Assembly: GCA_963681505.1 (NCBI GenBank)
Contig: OY811978.1
Span: 6,990,586 to 7,054,585, forward strand
Reading direction: 5' to 3'
Source of the DNA: Eunapius fragilis
Taxonomy: Eukaryota; Porifera; Demospongiae; Spongillida; Spongillidae
DNA length: 64,000 nt
Shown here piece after piece: positions 45,152 through 58,002 of the stretch. The notes under the pieces were generated by a model that had not been told where the DNA came from, searched no databases, and saw only the letters and a program-made list of their open reading frames with translations. The translations under genes were made by a program, and so were the position numbers. Each line of letters starts with the position of its first letter. Positions within the stretch are counted from its first letter, which is position 1.

Positions 45152-46910
45152 GTGACCTAATCCGGACTTGTGATTGGCTATAACAGTACTGTTTATTCAG
45201 TCTTGGCGAGGCAGAGCTAATTGATTTTAATAACATTGGCATTGTTTGTGTTTGTCTGTGCATTTATGCATGTGAGGTCCTTGCTGTGCAGCAGTGGAAC
45301 GTTGGGGGTGGGTGGGGGGGTGGGTGTTTCTACCAGATCATCATCAGATAATAGTACCGCACGTGTTGCATACACTACAGTAATGCCAGCAGGGGCATGT
45401 ACATACTCAGGGGTGTTAAGGCAGCATATCAATATCTTGTTCCCAGACATTACAGCCTTAAAACATTGCATATCTGTCAAACCTGACTGATGATCACTGG
45501 TTGAATATATCCGCTTATTGAGTTGTACGATCGTTCAGATTAGTTTGTGAGCAAACATATTTAGTCCCTCAAATCTGCACCCATCCATCCATTCCATGAG
45601 CTATGCACTTTAACTTTGTACCCTTCCTTCTTCATCTTCACCTACACATATCCACTAACAAATGTACCCAAGTGGTCCTTGACACTTGCTTCACATGTGC
45701 ATGCACCTTAGTTCTGTTCTTAGTCTTGCACATAATCAATGGGCTTCTGTTACATGTAGTCAATGATTACATGGCCTGTTCTGTGCACTATTCCAATGAT
45801 TGACAGCTATGACAGCTGTTGGACAATGTGCAAAAAGCCACAATCCAATTAATGATCATCCAGTTATATTTTAGGGTAGAGTTTCTTAACTATGTACATT
45901 AATGTAAATATTGCCACTTGTTTTGCACCTGTGAAGTCTCTGCCTAAATGCAAACCTATGTACTTGTGTTGACCTGCTGTATCTGTACAGATTGTGGGTG
46001 TGGGCAGGCCCTGGTAGAAGCTGCTAAATACAGTAGTGAGAGGCTTAGTAAGAGAACTTACAAGACAGTGCAATTGTTATTGAACAAGGGAAGGCATGCA
46101 ATGATATGTGAAGGTCATAAAAGTGGTATGACGGACAAGAGCACATATCTGAAGTGCAGAGACATTGATAAGTGAAAGTAATAAGGCAAAAATGGAGTGA
46201 AGGTGCATAATAAGAAGGTCAAAGGAGCACACACATACATAGTATGCAATGCAACCTAAGGAAATGGTGGGAAGGTTCATACTGTCACGCACAAAGTATT
46301 TTCTCTTCTTATATGCCTATGGAATGTAGCAATGGATGCAAGGGTGCATTGCATGGTTACAGACAGCCCAAAACAGTAGCGATTAGTTCCTTATGGTATT
46401 CCTCTGGTGAGGCATCTCCCATAGTAACTAGATGAATATCGCTTCCTTTTCCTCGTTCTATTTTTTAACAGTTATCCACATCAGTAACCAACTTTGTTTC
46501 TGTCACTTGTGCACTTAAAGGTTGCTGGATTTATCATATTTATGCGAATAATTTAGATTGCCTCATTGCATATGCCAGATGACTCCTACAATTACATTGC
46601 ACACTACATGGATCATTGGTCTAAGTTTCATGTGACAGTAAAATATTGCACTAAAATAAAATAAAATGCATGCTTCATTTATAATAGGTACAGGCATGAC
46701 TCCTTTGAACTATGATGCTATATTTTTGTTGAGCTGTGGAGAACTCTGCAAGTTTTCTAGCATAAGAGGCTGCTGAATGAATGACTCGACGAACTGGCTG
46801 GATCACTACTATACGGCATGATGTCTCTCTAAGCTTAAGAGAGAATGCATGATGATTAGTTTCACCGGGCCAGACTTATAGAATGATGGTAATTACTGAG
46901 ACAAGTAAAT
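45152..46910. other. Downstream region; possible degenerate ankyrin exon
   Basis: Mostly non-coding. At 45990-46175, behind CTGTACAG, a frame reads ALVEAAKYSSERLSKRTYKT then VQLLLNKG, which resembles one ankyrin repeat and ends in a stop. It may be a relic of a neighbouring ankyrin gene. No other exon supports it. Confidence 0.3.
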
Positions 46911-47189
46911 AAAAACATTCTCTCTGAGAAAGTTGGGTTTTTGCAGGCAAATAGCCGGTATACTGGTGTAAAAAGCAAGGAAACAAGTTTTATCAGAAGG
47001 GAAAATGTAATAGTCCTATATTTAGCACACTTCGACTAAGGCATATGCTGTTTCTGTGCTAAATATAGGACTATTACATTTTCCCTTCTGATAAAACTTG
47101 TTTCCTTGCTTTTTACACCAGTATACTATTTGCCTGCAAAAACCTATATCCCACCAACTTTCTCAGAGAGAATGTTTTTATTTACTTGT
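46911..47189. mobile_element. Hairpin element family A, copy iii
   Basis: Near-identical to copies at 17894 and 20039 (ACAAGTAAATAAAAACATTC; core ATAGGACTATTACATTTTCC mirrored). It is followed, as in those copies, by TTAACACCCATATAGGTACT TTTGCTTAA, i.e. the start of unit B, which is interrupted at 47231. Confidence 0.92.
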
Positions 47190-47431
47190 TTCCTTAATTT
47201 TTTTAACACCCATATAGGTACTTTTGCTTAACCGATTACCTGCCGTAGGCGCATAAATGCGTCTCGTAATTAAGGATGTTTAACGGCCGTAGATGACTCA
47301 ACCACATACTCGCGTCCAATAACCTAACGTCAGAATCGCGTATGTCGTACGCTCACCATCGACACATAAAATCACAACTCAGTTGTCCAGCTGTTAGAAA
47401 AGACAATGAAAGCGCCGTAACTAATTTCCAA

Positions 47432-47454
47432 CGTACGTACGTACGTACGTACGC
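47432..47454. repeat. (ACGT)n self-complementary microsatellite
   Basis: About 22 bp of ACGTACGT, fully palindromic, in the left part of the piggyBac-like block. Confidence 0.9.
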
Positions 47455-48997
47455 GTAACTTTTTCACGGGACACGCTAGTTTGTATTATAATTATTTATG
47501 AAAATTACGGTTAAAAAGTCAAGAGGCGGGTCGTAGTATATGCCCGTACCACGCGTGAGGTAAGTGCTGTACAGTAGCACCTCGGTCATTGCGACAATTT
47601 GCATATCCCACATTGGGAAAATATGCCCTATTCATAGCGATGTTATCTAGGACCTTGTGTTCCTAGCGATGGCTACAACCCACCGCTAATGAGATTCATT
47701 TCGCCAAGGAATCTCATTAGAAGGTGGTTTATATAAACTACCTCTCCCAGCAGTTATTAATACAATACTAGCTGCATGCAAAAGCGCTTTACCTTCACCC
47801 GTTGGTTGAAAATAAAACGATCTTACCTGTACAGTACCGTGTATACACCTCACCCTTATACATAAAAGACAGGCTCCACAACATGGACAGCTGACGACTG
47901 AAAGGCAGGTGCCACCTCCAACACCATGACTGTTAGTGGGAGACAACATGTACAAGTTATGAGATGGATCGATCAGCATGTCAACTACCTACATATGCAC
48001 ATAAAGTATGTGCATCTTGTGCAAGTGACGTGCCTGCATAAAATTGAGTCAAGGAATTATTTACAGCACAGTACGAACCATGCCAACATCATCTTACCAA
48101 GCATATGACTGAATCAGAAGCTCAAGTTCGCCTGGACGTACAAAGCAAGCAATAATAAGACACTTTTTGATTGGCTGAATTACCTTTTTTAGGTGTGTTG
48201 CAACCACGCTTAATGCAGAATTCCTAGTCTTTAGACCTCTGTACACTAGATGGTAATGAAACAACATTCCCAATGCATGCACGTATATGCCAATGTAAAC
48301 TTCTCTTAGGTATGTTTCTGTAACGTGGGTTCTTTGTATCTAAGTACTGTGTGTTCTCTCTCACCAAATTCTTCCCCGTGATGTAAGTATATGTAGTGGC
48401 CAAGGAATCTCCAGTTGTGCCACAAACACTAAACATACATGACAGGTGGATTTACATACAAATCTGGATGAAGTCAGCATACTTGTCCTGGTTACCTGTG
48501 AGAGGTATGTGTTTGTGTGCGTGTGTGTGTTGAATATGTTACAGTCTCATTACATGTATGGTGACGAACCTATATGCTTGAAGTACTTACAAAGATAGTA
48601 AGTGCACATAATAGTAACTGCAAGAAGCGAAACTTACATGCAAACACAAAACAGTTCTAATTAATCCCAACCATTAATTCGAGCTCACAACTCATGACCC
48701 GCGAACCCATTTTTCAGATTGAAGAATGTGTAGAACTGTTTCTATCGTAGGTTATCGATTCACAATAGTGCAAAACCCATCAAGCTTACTTCTACACTGT
48801 TAGCGATGCATAGCAACAATCCAATAATAATAATAATAACGGTAGCGGTGACTGTCGCGCATGTAGTATAATGAGATCTCACGTGAGCGTAGTATTATTA
48901 GATTTGATTGAGTTGTGATAACGTGCTAAGTCTTTGCGTGAGGATAATACAAGTCTTACTTGAACGGTGGCTTTACACCCGCGCTATATGAACGTTA

Positions 48998-50346
48998 CCA
49001 GGCCCGTAGGCTAGGGGGGTTCCCTGGGTTCCCGGGAACCCCCCCGCATGTCACGGATTAGTTCCGGCCACCCTTCTCCAAGATCATCCAGTTTAACCAC
49101 TTGGGCTATTAAATAATATATTTGTTGTTGATTTGCATATCGTCCGTTGAACGGTTTCGCCAAAATATAGTAATCCACACCATAGATATTATAGTAGAAT
49201 ATCTATGTCCACACTGACAGGGGAAAAAAATCATGTTCCGGACCTTGGGTTTTACCCTATCCACTTTGGGATCTGTTACATCATATGTATTTAAAGTGCC
49301 TAAGTCAACAGTGAATACATTTGATGGAACAGATCCCAAGGCTGATAGGATACAACCCAAGGTCCGGAACACGATTATTTTCCCCTGTGATATACGCGCA
49401 CAAGCGTCTCTATTGCCACTTAGGCTTAACTAACACTGCTCACTGCTGCTTACTCCGTTGTTTCTGATATAAAACGGCCGGAACAGAGGGAAAGAGAACG
49501 CAATTGATCTGCTAAATTGTGCAAATCAAGTCTCTTGACAGCCTTTTCCTTTCCAAGAATCAGAAAATGGCTGAAAACTGTATCAAAAGTGCAGCGACTT
49601 TCACTTTGCCAGAAGGCGAAGCTACTGACTCCAATAGTAGTTTGCAATTGCCCGATAACGATCAATTAAGGTTTACAGAATGTCGATCAAGGGACACGGA
49701 ATGTTGACCAAAGGACACAGAATGTCATTCAAACTCCAAGTGAAGTCATAGAGTGGATGTAGATGTAGATAGTGAACGCCTTCAAAAGAGATATGTCCAA
49801 ACGGAGTCACACTTCCTTCAAAGCACTGCAAATGACATTGGAAGGCTCGTAAATGACCATTTATCTCCCAGTGAAGTTATACAAGCTATAGGGCGACTAT
49901 ATCAGGAGGGAACGGTCTTATGCGTCACTTTTTGGTCCTATCGCATCCATCGATCGATTTGGAGCCGGAAAATGATTGTCTGAAGCAAGCTGAATGGGAG
50001 ATCAAAGCATTGCATGTCGAGCTCTGCCCAAATAAGACCCATGCATACTAAAGAAAAATACATATATAACTGAATTGCAAACTTCATATTGCATGTGTCT
50101 ATAAACTAGATCGTGGTTTTTCATGCATGGGTCTTCCGGCTAGAGATACAATAATTGCACATAAACTATTCTTTCATATCAGTATTGGCTGCGTAAACAT
50201 AGTGCATCCACTGCTGGTGTGTCCTGTGTGTGAGAGTTGTTGTCTGCGGGATTCAGTGATTCATGCAGGCAGTATTATGTATAATAATAGTTCCAGGTTT
50301 AATGATTAAGGAACCCCCCCAGTTTAAAACCAGCCTACGGGCCTGG
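48998..50346. mobile_element. 1.35-kb DNA element inserted at LTR end (TTA duplication)
   Basis: The tips CCAGGCCCGTAGGCT (48998) and AGCCTACGGGCCTGG (ends 50346) are inverted and flanked by TTA on both sides. It sits exactly between the left LTR and the primer-binding-like site. The subterminal region is a GC-rich palindrome (GGTTCCCGGGAACC). The 3-bp TTA duplication fits PIF/Harbinger; Academ is an alternative. Short frames (49519-49707, 49753-49983) are not recognisable as transposase. Confidence 0.75.
49218..49387. mobile_element. 170-bp palindromic MITE with TGA duplication
   Basis: CAGGGGAAAAAAATCATGTTC at the left is mirrored by CACGATTATTTTCCCCTG at the right. The arms pair over ~75 bp, including CCGGACCTTGGGTT. 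Flanked by TGA on both sides. It lies inside the 48998-50346 element and is the innermost level of the nest. Confidence 0.8.
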
Positions 50347-50481
50347 TTACATGGTGTCAGCAGTGGAATTCTGAATAATGGAGCACCTCAAACCGCCGAA
50401 CGTCATGGATTTCTCAACAGCCGATGGTATTTCCATAGCGGAAAAATGGCGTCAATGGCAACAAGCGATGCGGCTATACAT

Positions 50482-50595
50482 TAGTCTCGTACCCAGACCC
50501 TCAATCCCACAGCTGCGGGTGGATTACATCACCGCTACGTGGCGGTGATGTAATCCACCCGCAGCTGTGGGATTGAGGGTCTGGGTACGAGACTA
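50482..50595. mobile_element. 114-bp perfect palindrome with 9-bp target duplication
   Basis: TAGTCTCGTACCCAGACCCT starts a ~54-bp arm that is mirrored perfectly (ends CTGGGTACGAGACTA) around a 6-bp centre. GCTATACAT is duplicated on both sides (50473-50481, 50596-50604). A 9-bp duplication fits Mutator-like elements. The same tip motif (CTCGTACCCAGACC) also occurs near 14224. Confidence 0.85.
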
Positions 50596-53500
50596 GCTAT
50601 ACATTGATCTCTGTATGGATGACAAGCCAGAAAAGGACAAGTGCAAAGCTTTTCTCTACGTGATAGGACCAGCGGGTCGTGACATTTTCACTGCTCTCGT
50701 GCTAAAGGATGACGAAAAAGACAAAATTGACGTTCTGTTTAAGAAGTTCGAGGAATATTGCAAGCCGAAGAAAAATATCACAGTAGAGCGGTATAAATTT
50801 AACACACGCTGCCAAGGAGCAAGTGAGTCTGTTGACCAATATGTAACTGCACTTAGGCTCATAGCACGTAACTGTGAATTCAAGGATTTGGAAGATGAGC
50901 TCATAAGGGACAGGATTGTGTGTGGTACCAACTCCGAAAGGATAAAAGAAAGACTCCTACGTGAACAGGACCTCACTTTGGACAAAGCTCTTCACACGTG
51001 TCGTGCTGACGAAGAATCAAAGAAGCAATTGAAATCGATGGATGACGATGTGGCGGACACAGTCGTACATTCTTTGAAATCCAGGTCCAGGAATGTGAAA
51101 GGGCCTAGACCGTCAGTGGAATCAGAACATTGGATCTTCAGTTGTCGTTTTTGTGGTTCTCAACATGCAAAAGGAAAGTGTCCAGCATTTGGGAAAAAGT
51201 GCACCCAATGTGACAGGCTGAACCATTTCGCTAAAGTGTGTAGAGACAGGAAGAAAGTGGCAGTACTATCGGAGGACCAAGAGAAATTTGAAAATGGTGA
51301 TGAACAATTTGTTGGGGGCATAAGCAAGTCCGAAAAGAACGTTACTAATGAGTATTGTGTAACCCTTGATGTTGAAGGTGTTCCTATACGACTGAAAGTG
51401 GACACAGGAGCACAGGCAAACATCTTACCATTGCGCTACTACAATGCATTACAGAACAGACCTACACTGAAGCGAACATCGGTCAGACTAATCAGCTACA
51501 CAGGCGACACCTTACCTACAATAGGACAATGTGATCTCCACGTTAAGGACCAATGCCTGGAATTTTTCATCGTCAACACAGACCAAAGTCCAATCTTAGG
51601 GTTAAAAGCTTCGCAGGCCCTAGGACTGATCAAGGTTGTTTTGAACATCAACAGAACAGAAGACATAGTAACATGCTATAAAGGTGTTTTCCAAGGTCTA
51701 GGATGCTTACAGCAACCATATCACATCGAGATCGATAGCAGTGTCCAGCCTGTTGTATGTCCAGTAAGAAACCAACCAATAGCATTGAGGGGACGCTTGA
51801 AAGAGGAGTTGGACAAGATGGAAGAGTTGAAAGTGATACGAAAGATTGAGCAACCTACTGAGTGGGTCAACTCTCTGGTTGTGGTTGAAAAGCACAAGAC
51901 AAAGAAGCTGAGGATATGCCTGGATCCACGGCCTCTCAACAAGGCTATACAGAGAGAGCATTTTCAACTACCCACACTTGAAGACATTGCAACTCGATTG
52001 TCAGGGGCAACAGTATTCTCAACACTTGATGCAAACCACGGATATTGGCAGATACCACTAGATGACGATTCCCAACTCTTGACCACCTTCAACACCCCTT
52101 TTGGACGCTATTGCTTCCTGAGAATGCCATTCAGTATCAAGTCAGCGCAAGAGATATTTCAGAAGCGGATGACTCAGAGCTTTGGTGATCTGCCTGGAAT
52201 TGAAACAGATATTGATGACATATTAGTTTGGGGCAAAACCATGGAGGATCACAATAAACATTTGGAAGCTGCACTTAAAAGATGTCAAGCAATAGGCTTA
52301 ACACTCAACAAGGATAAGTGTCGCTTTGGAGCACCTCAGGTGACCTATCTTGGACACATTATCAGTGCAGAAGGGATTTCACCTGACAAGGAAAAAGTCA
52401 GAGCAATCGCAGAGATGCCACCTCCTGAAGATAAAAAAGGGGTGGAGAGACTACTTGGTGTTATCAATTATGTAGGCAAGTTTATTCCTGACATGTCTAC
52501 CATCATACACCCCATCCGAGAACTACTCCAGAAGGAAGTTCAGTTCACATGGCAATGGGAACAGATAAAAGCATTTCAAAGGGTAAAGGAGAGACTATCA
52601 GCAGCACCTGCACTTGCTTTCTTTAATGGGACAAAACCTATAGTGGTGAGTTGTGATGCGTCACAGCATGGGCTAGGAGCTGTCCTATTACAAGAGGGGA
52701 GACCTATTGCATACGCCTCTAGAGCTCTCACAAGTGCAGAAACACGATATGCCCAGATTGAGAAGGAGCTACTAGCTGTTGTATATGCATTGGAGAAATT
52801 TCATCAATACACATATGGTTCAACAGTTGAAGTGGAATCAGATCACAAGCCACTAGAGAGTATCACAAAAAAACCGCTGTGCCACGCTCCACCGAGATTG
52901 CAACGGATGCTTCTTAGACTCCAAAGGTACGACTTTATGATTGTGTACAAACTAGGAAAGGAGATGGTCATAGCAGATGCCCTCTCAAGAGCATTCGTCA
53001 AGGACATGGCTACAGATACAATGGAAGAAGAGTTATCATGTTCTGTAAGTATGATACTGAAGAACTCCATCTTACCTGACGTGCAATTGCAGAAGATTAA
53101 GGAAGCTACCCTGGAGGACACATCTTTACAACAACTCAGCAACATAATTTGCTCTGGATGGCCAGCACGGCGAACACAGGTTCCAAGTAACCTTGAGATG
53201 TACTGGAATTTTCGTGACGAGTTGTCAGTAGCTGATGGAATCATTCTGAAGGGAGAAAAATTGTTAATTCCGACCAGTCTACAAAAGGATATGCTCACTC
53301 GCATTCACACAGGGCACATGGGTGTGACTAAGTGCATACAACGTGCAAAAGAGGTCATGTTTTGGCCTGGCATGTCAAAGGAAATTGAGCATGTAGTACA
53401 GGGTTGTGACAGATGCCAAGAATATCGTGTGTCAAACACAAAAGAGCCAATGTTACCTGGCCCTACACCAGATCGACCATGGGACATCGTAGCAACTGAT

Positions 53501-54625
53501 CTGTTCCAGTGGGAGAACAGGAATTACCTACTAATAGTAGACTACTACTCCCGCTATTTTGAGACAGCTAAGTTAGAAGACTTGACCAGTACATCTGTCA
53601 TAAATCACACAAAATCCATTTTTGCAAGGCACGGAATACCCACACAATTAATCAGTGATAACGGTCCTCAGTTCAGTGCAGAGGAGTATAAGGCATTCAC
53701 AAAGGAGTGGGGTATCAAGCACATTACATCCAGCCCACACTACCCACAGGCTAACGGTTTGGCTGAGAAGTATGTGCAAGTTGTGAAACGAATCATGAAA
53801 AAAGCTAAGGCTGACAACAAAGATCCATACATGGCCATATTAGGGTACAGAAACACCATGATTGACAACATTGCCTCGCCTGCCCAGTTATTAATGGGAC
53901 GTAAACTGCGTACTAATCTTCCAGTAACTGCTGAACAGCTCAAACCTGCAATAGTCAACCCTGAACAAGTGAAAATAAAGTTGAAACTGAAGCAACAAAA
54001 GCAGAAAAAGCACTATGACGGGGTCCAAGGCACTTCCAAACTTGAAGATTGGAGATCATGCCAGAATGCAGGTCCAAGGAAGATGGAAACCAGTAGTTGT
54101 GACAGGTCAAGCCGGATATCCGCGGTCATTCATAGTCACTACGGGGGATGGACGTAAATATCGGAGGAACAGACGGCATCTCATGAAGGCCACATATGAA
54201 CCAGAGCTAGTAGATGACCTTGAAGTTCCAAATAACATACCTGGTGAACAGAGAGAGGGTGATGTGCCGGATGATGCACATGGAAATAATGCACAGGAAG
54301 AGGCACCTGGAAGTGACATACAGGAAGAGGAACAGAGAGATGAAGATATAGTAATCAATGAGAGACAAAGGCAGGTGGAAACATCCCATCAGCACCAACC
54401 GCCCTACAGAACATCAAGGGGTCGCGTTATCAAGTGTCCGAAACGGTTTGCTGAATTTGTCAAGTTATGAACTGAAGGGGGTTGTAGTATAATGAGATCT
54501 CACGTGAGCGTAGTATTATTAGATTTGATTGAGTTGTGATAACGTGCTAAGTCTTTGCGTGAGGATAATACAAGTCTTACTTGAACGGTGGCTTTACACC
54601 CGCGCTATATGAACGTTACAGCGCA

Positions 54626-55039
54626 CGCGCGCGATAATGTGCACGGAAGAAGAGAAGGTGCTTCTGCTTTGAAAATAACAGAAGAGAATTGCGATATTAA
54701 AGCTAGCAAACATGTGGAGGACACTGCAAGTAAGTATAAATCCCAGGCATACAAAACCTATCAATACATTATTACTGGTACCAAAGAGGGTAGCGTACGT
54801 ATTAAATCAAAGGTCATAGTGAAGGCCTAAACACCCAGTAATCTAATCGACAGGGCAGTATTACAGTGGTTCTGCTTGCAATGAAGCCTTGCAACCGTCA
54901 TCAGCTTCGCGCAAATTAATTCAAGCGCGGGCTATATGCACAGGCCAAAGCTCTTAGCACAGTTTATTTCATACCTGATGTCCAAGCATCTGACGGCTGG
55001 TTTATGCACTGGGGATGGCGTTGAACTTGTTCGTCTCCA
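54626..55039. other. Unique centre of the pogo-like element
   Basis: Contains an open stretch around 54626-54830 (ASALKITEENCDIKASKHVE...) continuous with nothing recognisable. A possible transposase relic; unplaced. Confidence 0.25.
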
Positions 55040-55220
55040 CACTGACGGGTTCGTGGGTCATGAGTTTTGAGCTCGAATTAATGGTTGGGATTAATTAGAA
55101 CTATTTTGTGTTCGCTTGAATTTTCGCTTTCTGCAGTTACTATTATGTGCACGTACTACCTTTGTAAGTGCTTTAAGCTGTAGGTTCATCACCATGCATG
55201 TAATGAGTACTGTAACATAT

Positions 55221-55223
55221 TTA

Positions 55224-55260
<37 letters not shown>

Positions 55261-55264
55261 ACCA
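55221..55264. repeat. (CA)n microsatellite
   Basis: CA tract in the right arm of the pogo-like element. The matching left-arm position (near 48505-48530) has only a short GT tract, so the tract expanded after the arms formed. Confidence 0.85.
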
Positions 55265-56229
55265 CATACCTCTCACAGGTAACCAGGACAAGTAGGCTGA
55301 CTTCACCCAGATTTGTATGTAAATCCATCTGTCATGTATGTTTAGTGTTTGTGAGATTCCTTGGCCACTATACATACTTACATCACGGGGAAGAATTAGG
55401 TGAGTGAGAACACACAGCAACTAGATACAAAGAACCCACGTTACAGAAACATACCTAAGAGAAGTTTACATTGGCATATACGTGCATGCATTGGGAATGT
55501 TGTTTCATTACCATCTAGTGTACAGAGGTCTAAAGACTAGGAATTCTGCATTAAGCGTGGTTGCAACACACCTAAAAAGGGTAATTCAGCCAATCAAAAA
55601 GTGTCTTGTTATTGCTTGCTTTGTACGTCCAGGCGAACTTGAGCTTCTGATTCAGTCATATGCTTGGTAAGATGATGTTGGCATGGTTCGTACTGTGCTG
55701 TAAATAATTCCTTGACTCAATTTTATGCAGGCACGTCACTTGCACAAGATGCACATACTTTATGTGCATATGTAGGTAGTTGACATGCTGATCGATCCAC
55801 CTCATAACTTGTACATGTTGTCTCTCACTAACAGTCATGGTGTTGGAGGTGGCACCTGCCTTTCAGTCGTCAGCTGTCCATGTTGTGGAGCCTGTCTTTT
55901 ATGTATAAGGGTGAGGTGTATACACGGTACTGTACAGGTAAGATCGTTTTATTTTCAACCAACGGGTGAAGGTAAAGCGCTTTTGCATATTGTATTAATA
56001 ACTGCTGGGAGAGGTAGTTTATATAAACCACCTTCTAATGAGATTCCTTGGCGAAATGAATCTCATTAGCGGTGGGTTGTAGCCATCGCTAGGAACACAA
56101 GGTCCTAGATAACATCGCTATGAATAGGGCATATTTTCCCAATGTGGGATATGCAAATTGTCGCAATGACCGAGGCGCTACTGTAGATACCATCACCCAC
56201 AAAACACAATCAATGAATGGCATTAGATA

Positions 56230-56425
56230 TGACGAAACTGGGAGAGGTCTTTGACTCCATGAACAGGGATGAAGACTTCTGTGTTGTAAATATCGTCTTT
56301 AGCAATGCCAGTAGTGATGATAACATGGATGGGGCTGGGCAGCTGGAAGTGATGAGGACAGAGGGGTAGAAGTGGAAGAGGACGAAAATGAAGCAGACTA
56401 CAATCCTACATCACCACTGAACCCC
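56230..56425 (+). pseudogene. Acidic N-terminus candidate of the piggyBac-like transposase
   Basis: ATG at 56230 starts MTKLGEVFDSMNRDEDFCVV then NIVFSNASSDDNMDGAGQ. After a frame change it continues as DEDRGVEVEEDENEADYNP, running into the C/A-rich satellite. Acidic, Asp/Glu-rich starts are usual in piggyBac transposases, and this piece lies inside the TTAA-flanked block outside the nested elements. The DDD core was not found, so the assignment is a guess. The frame is broken. Confidence 0.3.
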
Positions 56426-57560
56426 ACATCACCACTGCACCCCACATCATCACTGCACCCACTATCACCCCACCCATCATCCCACATCACCACTGCACCC
56501 ACATCACCACACATCACCCCACATCAACACTGCACCCACTATCACCCCACCCATCATCCCACATCACCACTGCACCCACATATCACCCCACATCACCACT
56601 CCACTCCCACATCACCATTACTTCATACATCACCCCACATCCCCTCTGCACCCACACATCACCACTGCACCCACACATCACCACTGCACCCCACATCACC
56701 ACTGCACCCCACATTACCACTACACTCCCACTCACCACTACACTCCCACATCACCACTGTACCCACATTACCACTACACTCCCACATCACCACTGCACTC
56801 ACCCACATCACCACTGCACCCCACATTACCACTACACTCCCACATCACCACTGAACCCACCCATCATCCCACATCACCACTGCACTCACCCACACCACCA
56901 CTGCACCCACATCACCACTGCACCCACATCACCACTACACCCACACATCACCTCTGCACCCACATCACCATTGCTTTACACATCACTGCACCCCACCCCA
57001 CATTACCACTACACTCCCACATCACCCACACTTCACCCTACATCACCACTATGCCCACACATCACCCCACATCACCACTGCACCCACACATCATCCCACA
57101 TCACCACTGCACCCCCACATCACCAAAGCACCCCACATCATCACTGCTTCCGGGTACCCACATCACCCACATTTCCACTGAACTCCCACACCACTGAACC
57201 CGTACATCACCAGTGCCCCACACATCACCACTAAATCCCACATCACCACTTCAACCCACATCACCACTTCAACCCACATCCCCACTTCAACCCACATCAC
57301 CACTTCAACCCACATCACCACTTCAACCCACATACCCACTTCAGCCCACATCACCACTTCCCCCCACATCACCCCTTCACCCCACATCACCCCTTCAGCC
57401 CACATCACCCCATATCCGCACTTCACCCCACATCAGTACTGAACACATCCAACCCTACACCCCAGTGCACCCCACATCACCACTGCACAACTACATCACT
57501 ACTACACTTCCACATCACCACTACACCCCCATATCACCATTGCACCTCTCCACCACATGT
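56400..57560. repeat. C/A-rich satellite, 15-18-bp units
   Basis: More than 60 units of the type CCCACATCACCACTGCA, CACTTCAACCCACATCAC and relatives. The strand is very poor in G, so all three forward frames stay open for long stretches; these are not genes. It lies between the pogo-like and Merlin elements. Confidence 0.9.
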
Positions 57561-57599
57561 GTGGGAAGCTTGTGTGAACAAACATACCTTCAAACGCAG

Positions 57600-58002
57600 T
57601 AAAGCTTTACATTGTGCCATTAGTGGCCTTCAAAGGTAAATGGGTTAAAAATCAGCTTGGCTTGCACAGTTCCTATAGAAAGAGGGGTATTCAAACAGAG
57701 CATAGCATGCGCGCAAAAATTAGAACTCACTTCAACATGGGTTAGCTGCTGCCCATCATATTTCGAACTTTTGCGTAAGACAACAACATTTTAAAGAAAA
57801 TACATAATAGTCCTCTTACTTGGTATTTCGACTGAAAATGCGAACATTCGTGTCATTGCCGAATAAGAACCGATTTCACTGCCTTACGTATATTGAACAC
57901 GAGCGCCTCGACGGAGAAAGAAACGATCGCAACAAAGCGTAGGTTTTATATTATGCAATAAAGACTTTACTAACGGTAGAAAGAAACTTGCCTATACGTA
58001 TT
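57600..58002. other. Gap between satellite and Merlin element
   Basis: No feature recognised; part of the remaining interior of the piggyBac-like block. Confidence 0.35.

Larger units (their letters stand above)
48862..54620 (+). mobile_element. Ty3/gypsy-type LTR retrotransposon, young fossil
   Basis: LTRs of about 138 bp (48862-48997 and 54483-54620; TGTAGTATAATGAG ... GAACGTTACA) look identical, so the insertion is recent. The target duplication is GCGCA (48857-48861, 54621-54625). A primer-binding-like TGGTGTCAGCAGTGG follows the left LTR at 50352. The internal region (about 50615-54470) holds, in order, a gag-like part with two zinc knuckles, an aspartic protease (VDTGAQANILPL), reverse transcriptase (STLDANHGYWQIPL), RNase H (SCDASQHGLGAVLLQ) and integrase (zinc finger, then DNGPQFSAEEYKAF). 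This order defines Ty3/gypsy. No envelope-like gene was seen. Two DNA elements are inserted in it (48998-50346 and 50482-50595). It looks otherwise nearly whole, with perhaps one or two further breaks. Confidence 0.9.
47572..56183. mobile_element. pogo/Tigger-like element with 1.15-kb inverted arms
   Basis: The tips CAGTAGCACCTCGGTCATTG (47572) and, inverted, CAGTAGCGCCTCGGTCATTG (ending 56183) are flanked by TA. The arms run 47572-~48710 and ~55040-56183 and look about 95% alike. They contain small frames open in both copies (a 62-codon frame at 48094-48282 / 55482-55670 and a ~95-codon frame at 47686-47979 / 55785-56069). A conserved GCTTTGTACGTCCAGGCGAA lies inside. No transposase was recognised in the ~560-bp unique centre, so it may be a foldback-type derivative. 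It hosts the LTR element. Confidence 0.7.

Noticed and set aside
45990-46175. Ankyrin-repeat exon of the death-domain gene
   Set aside because: Only one weak repeat-like segment, ends in a stop, no matching donor/acceptor chain to the death-domain exons.
56372-57602. Thr/Ser/Pro/His-rich frames resembling a mucin or collagen-like protein
   Set aside because: C/A satellite lacking G leaves all forward frames open; units drift in length and break any periodic protein.
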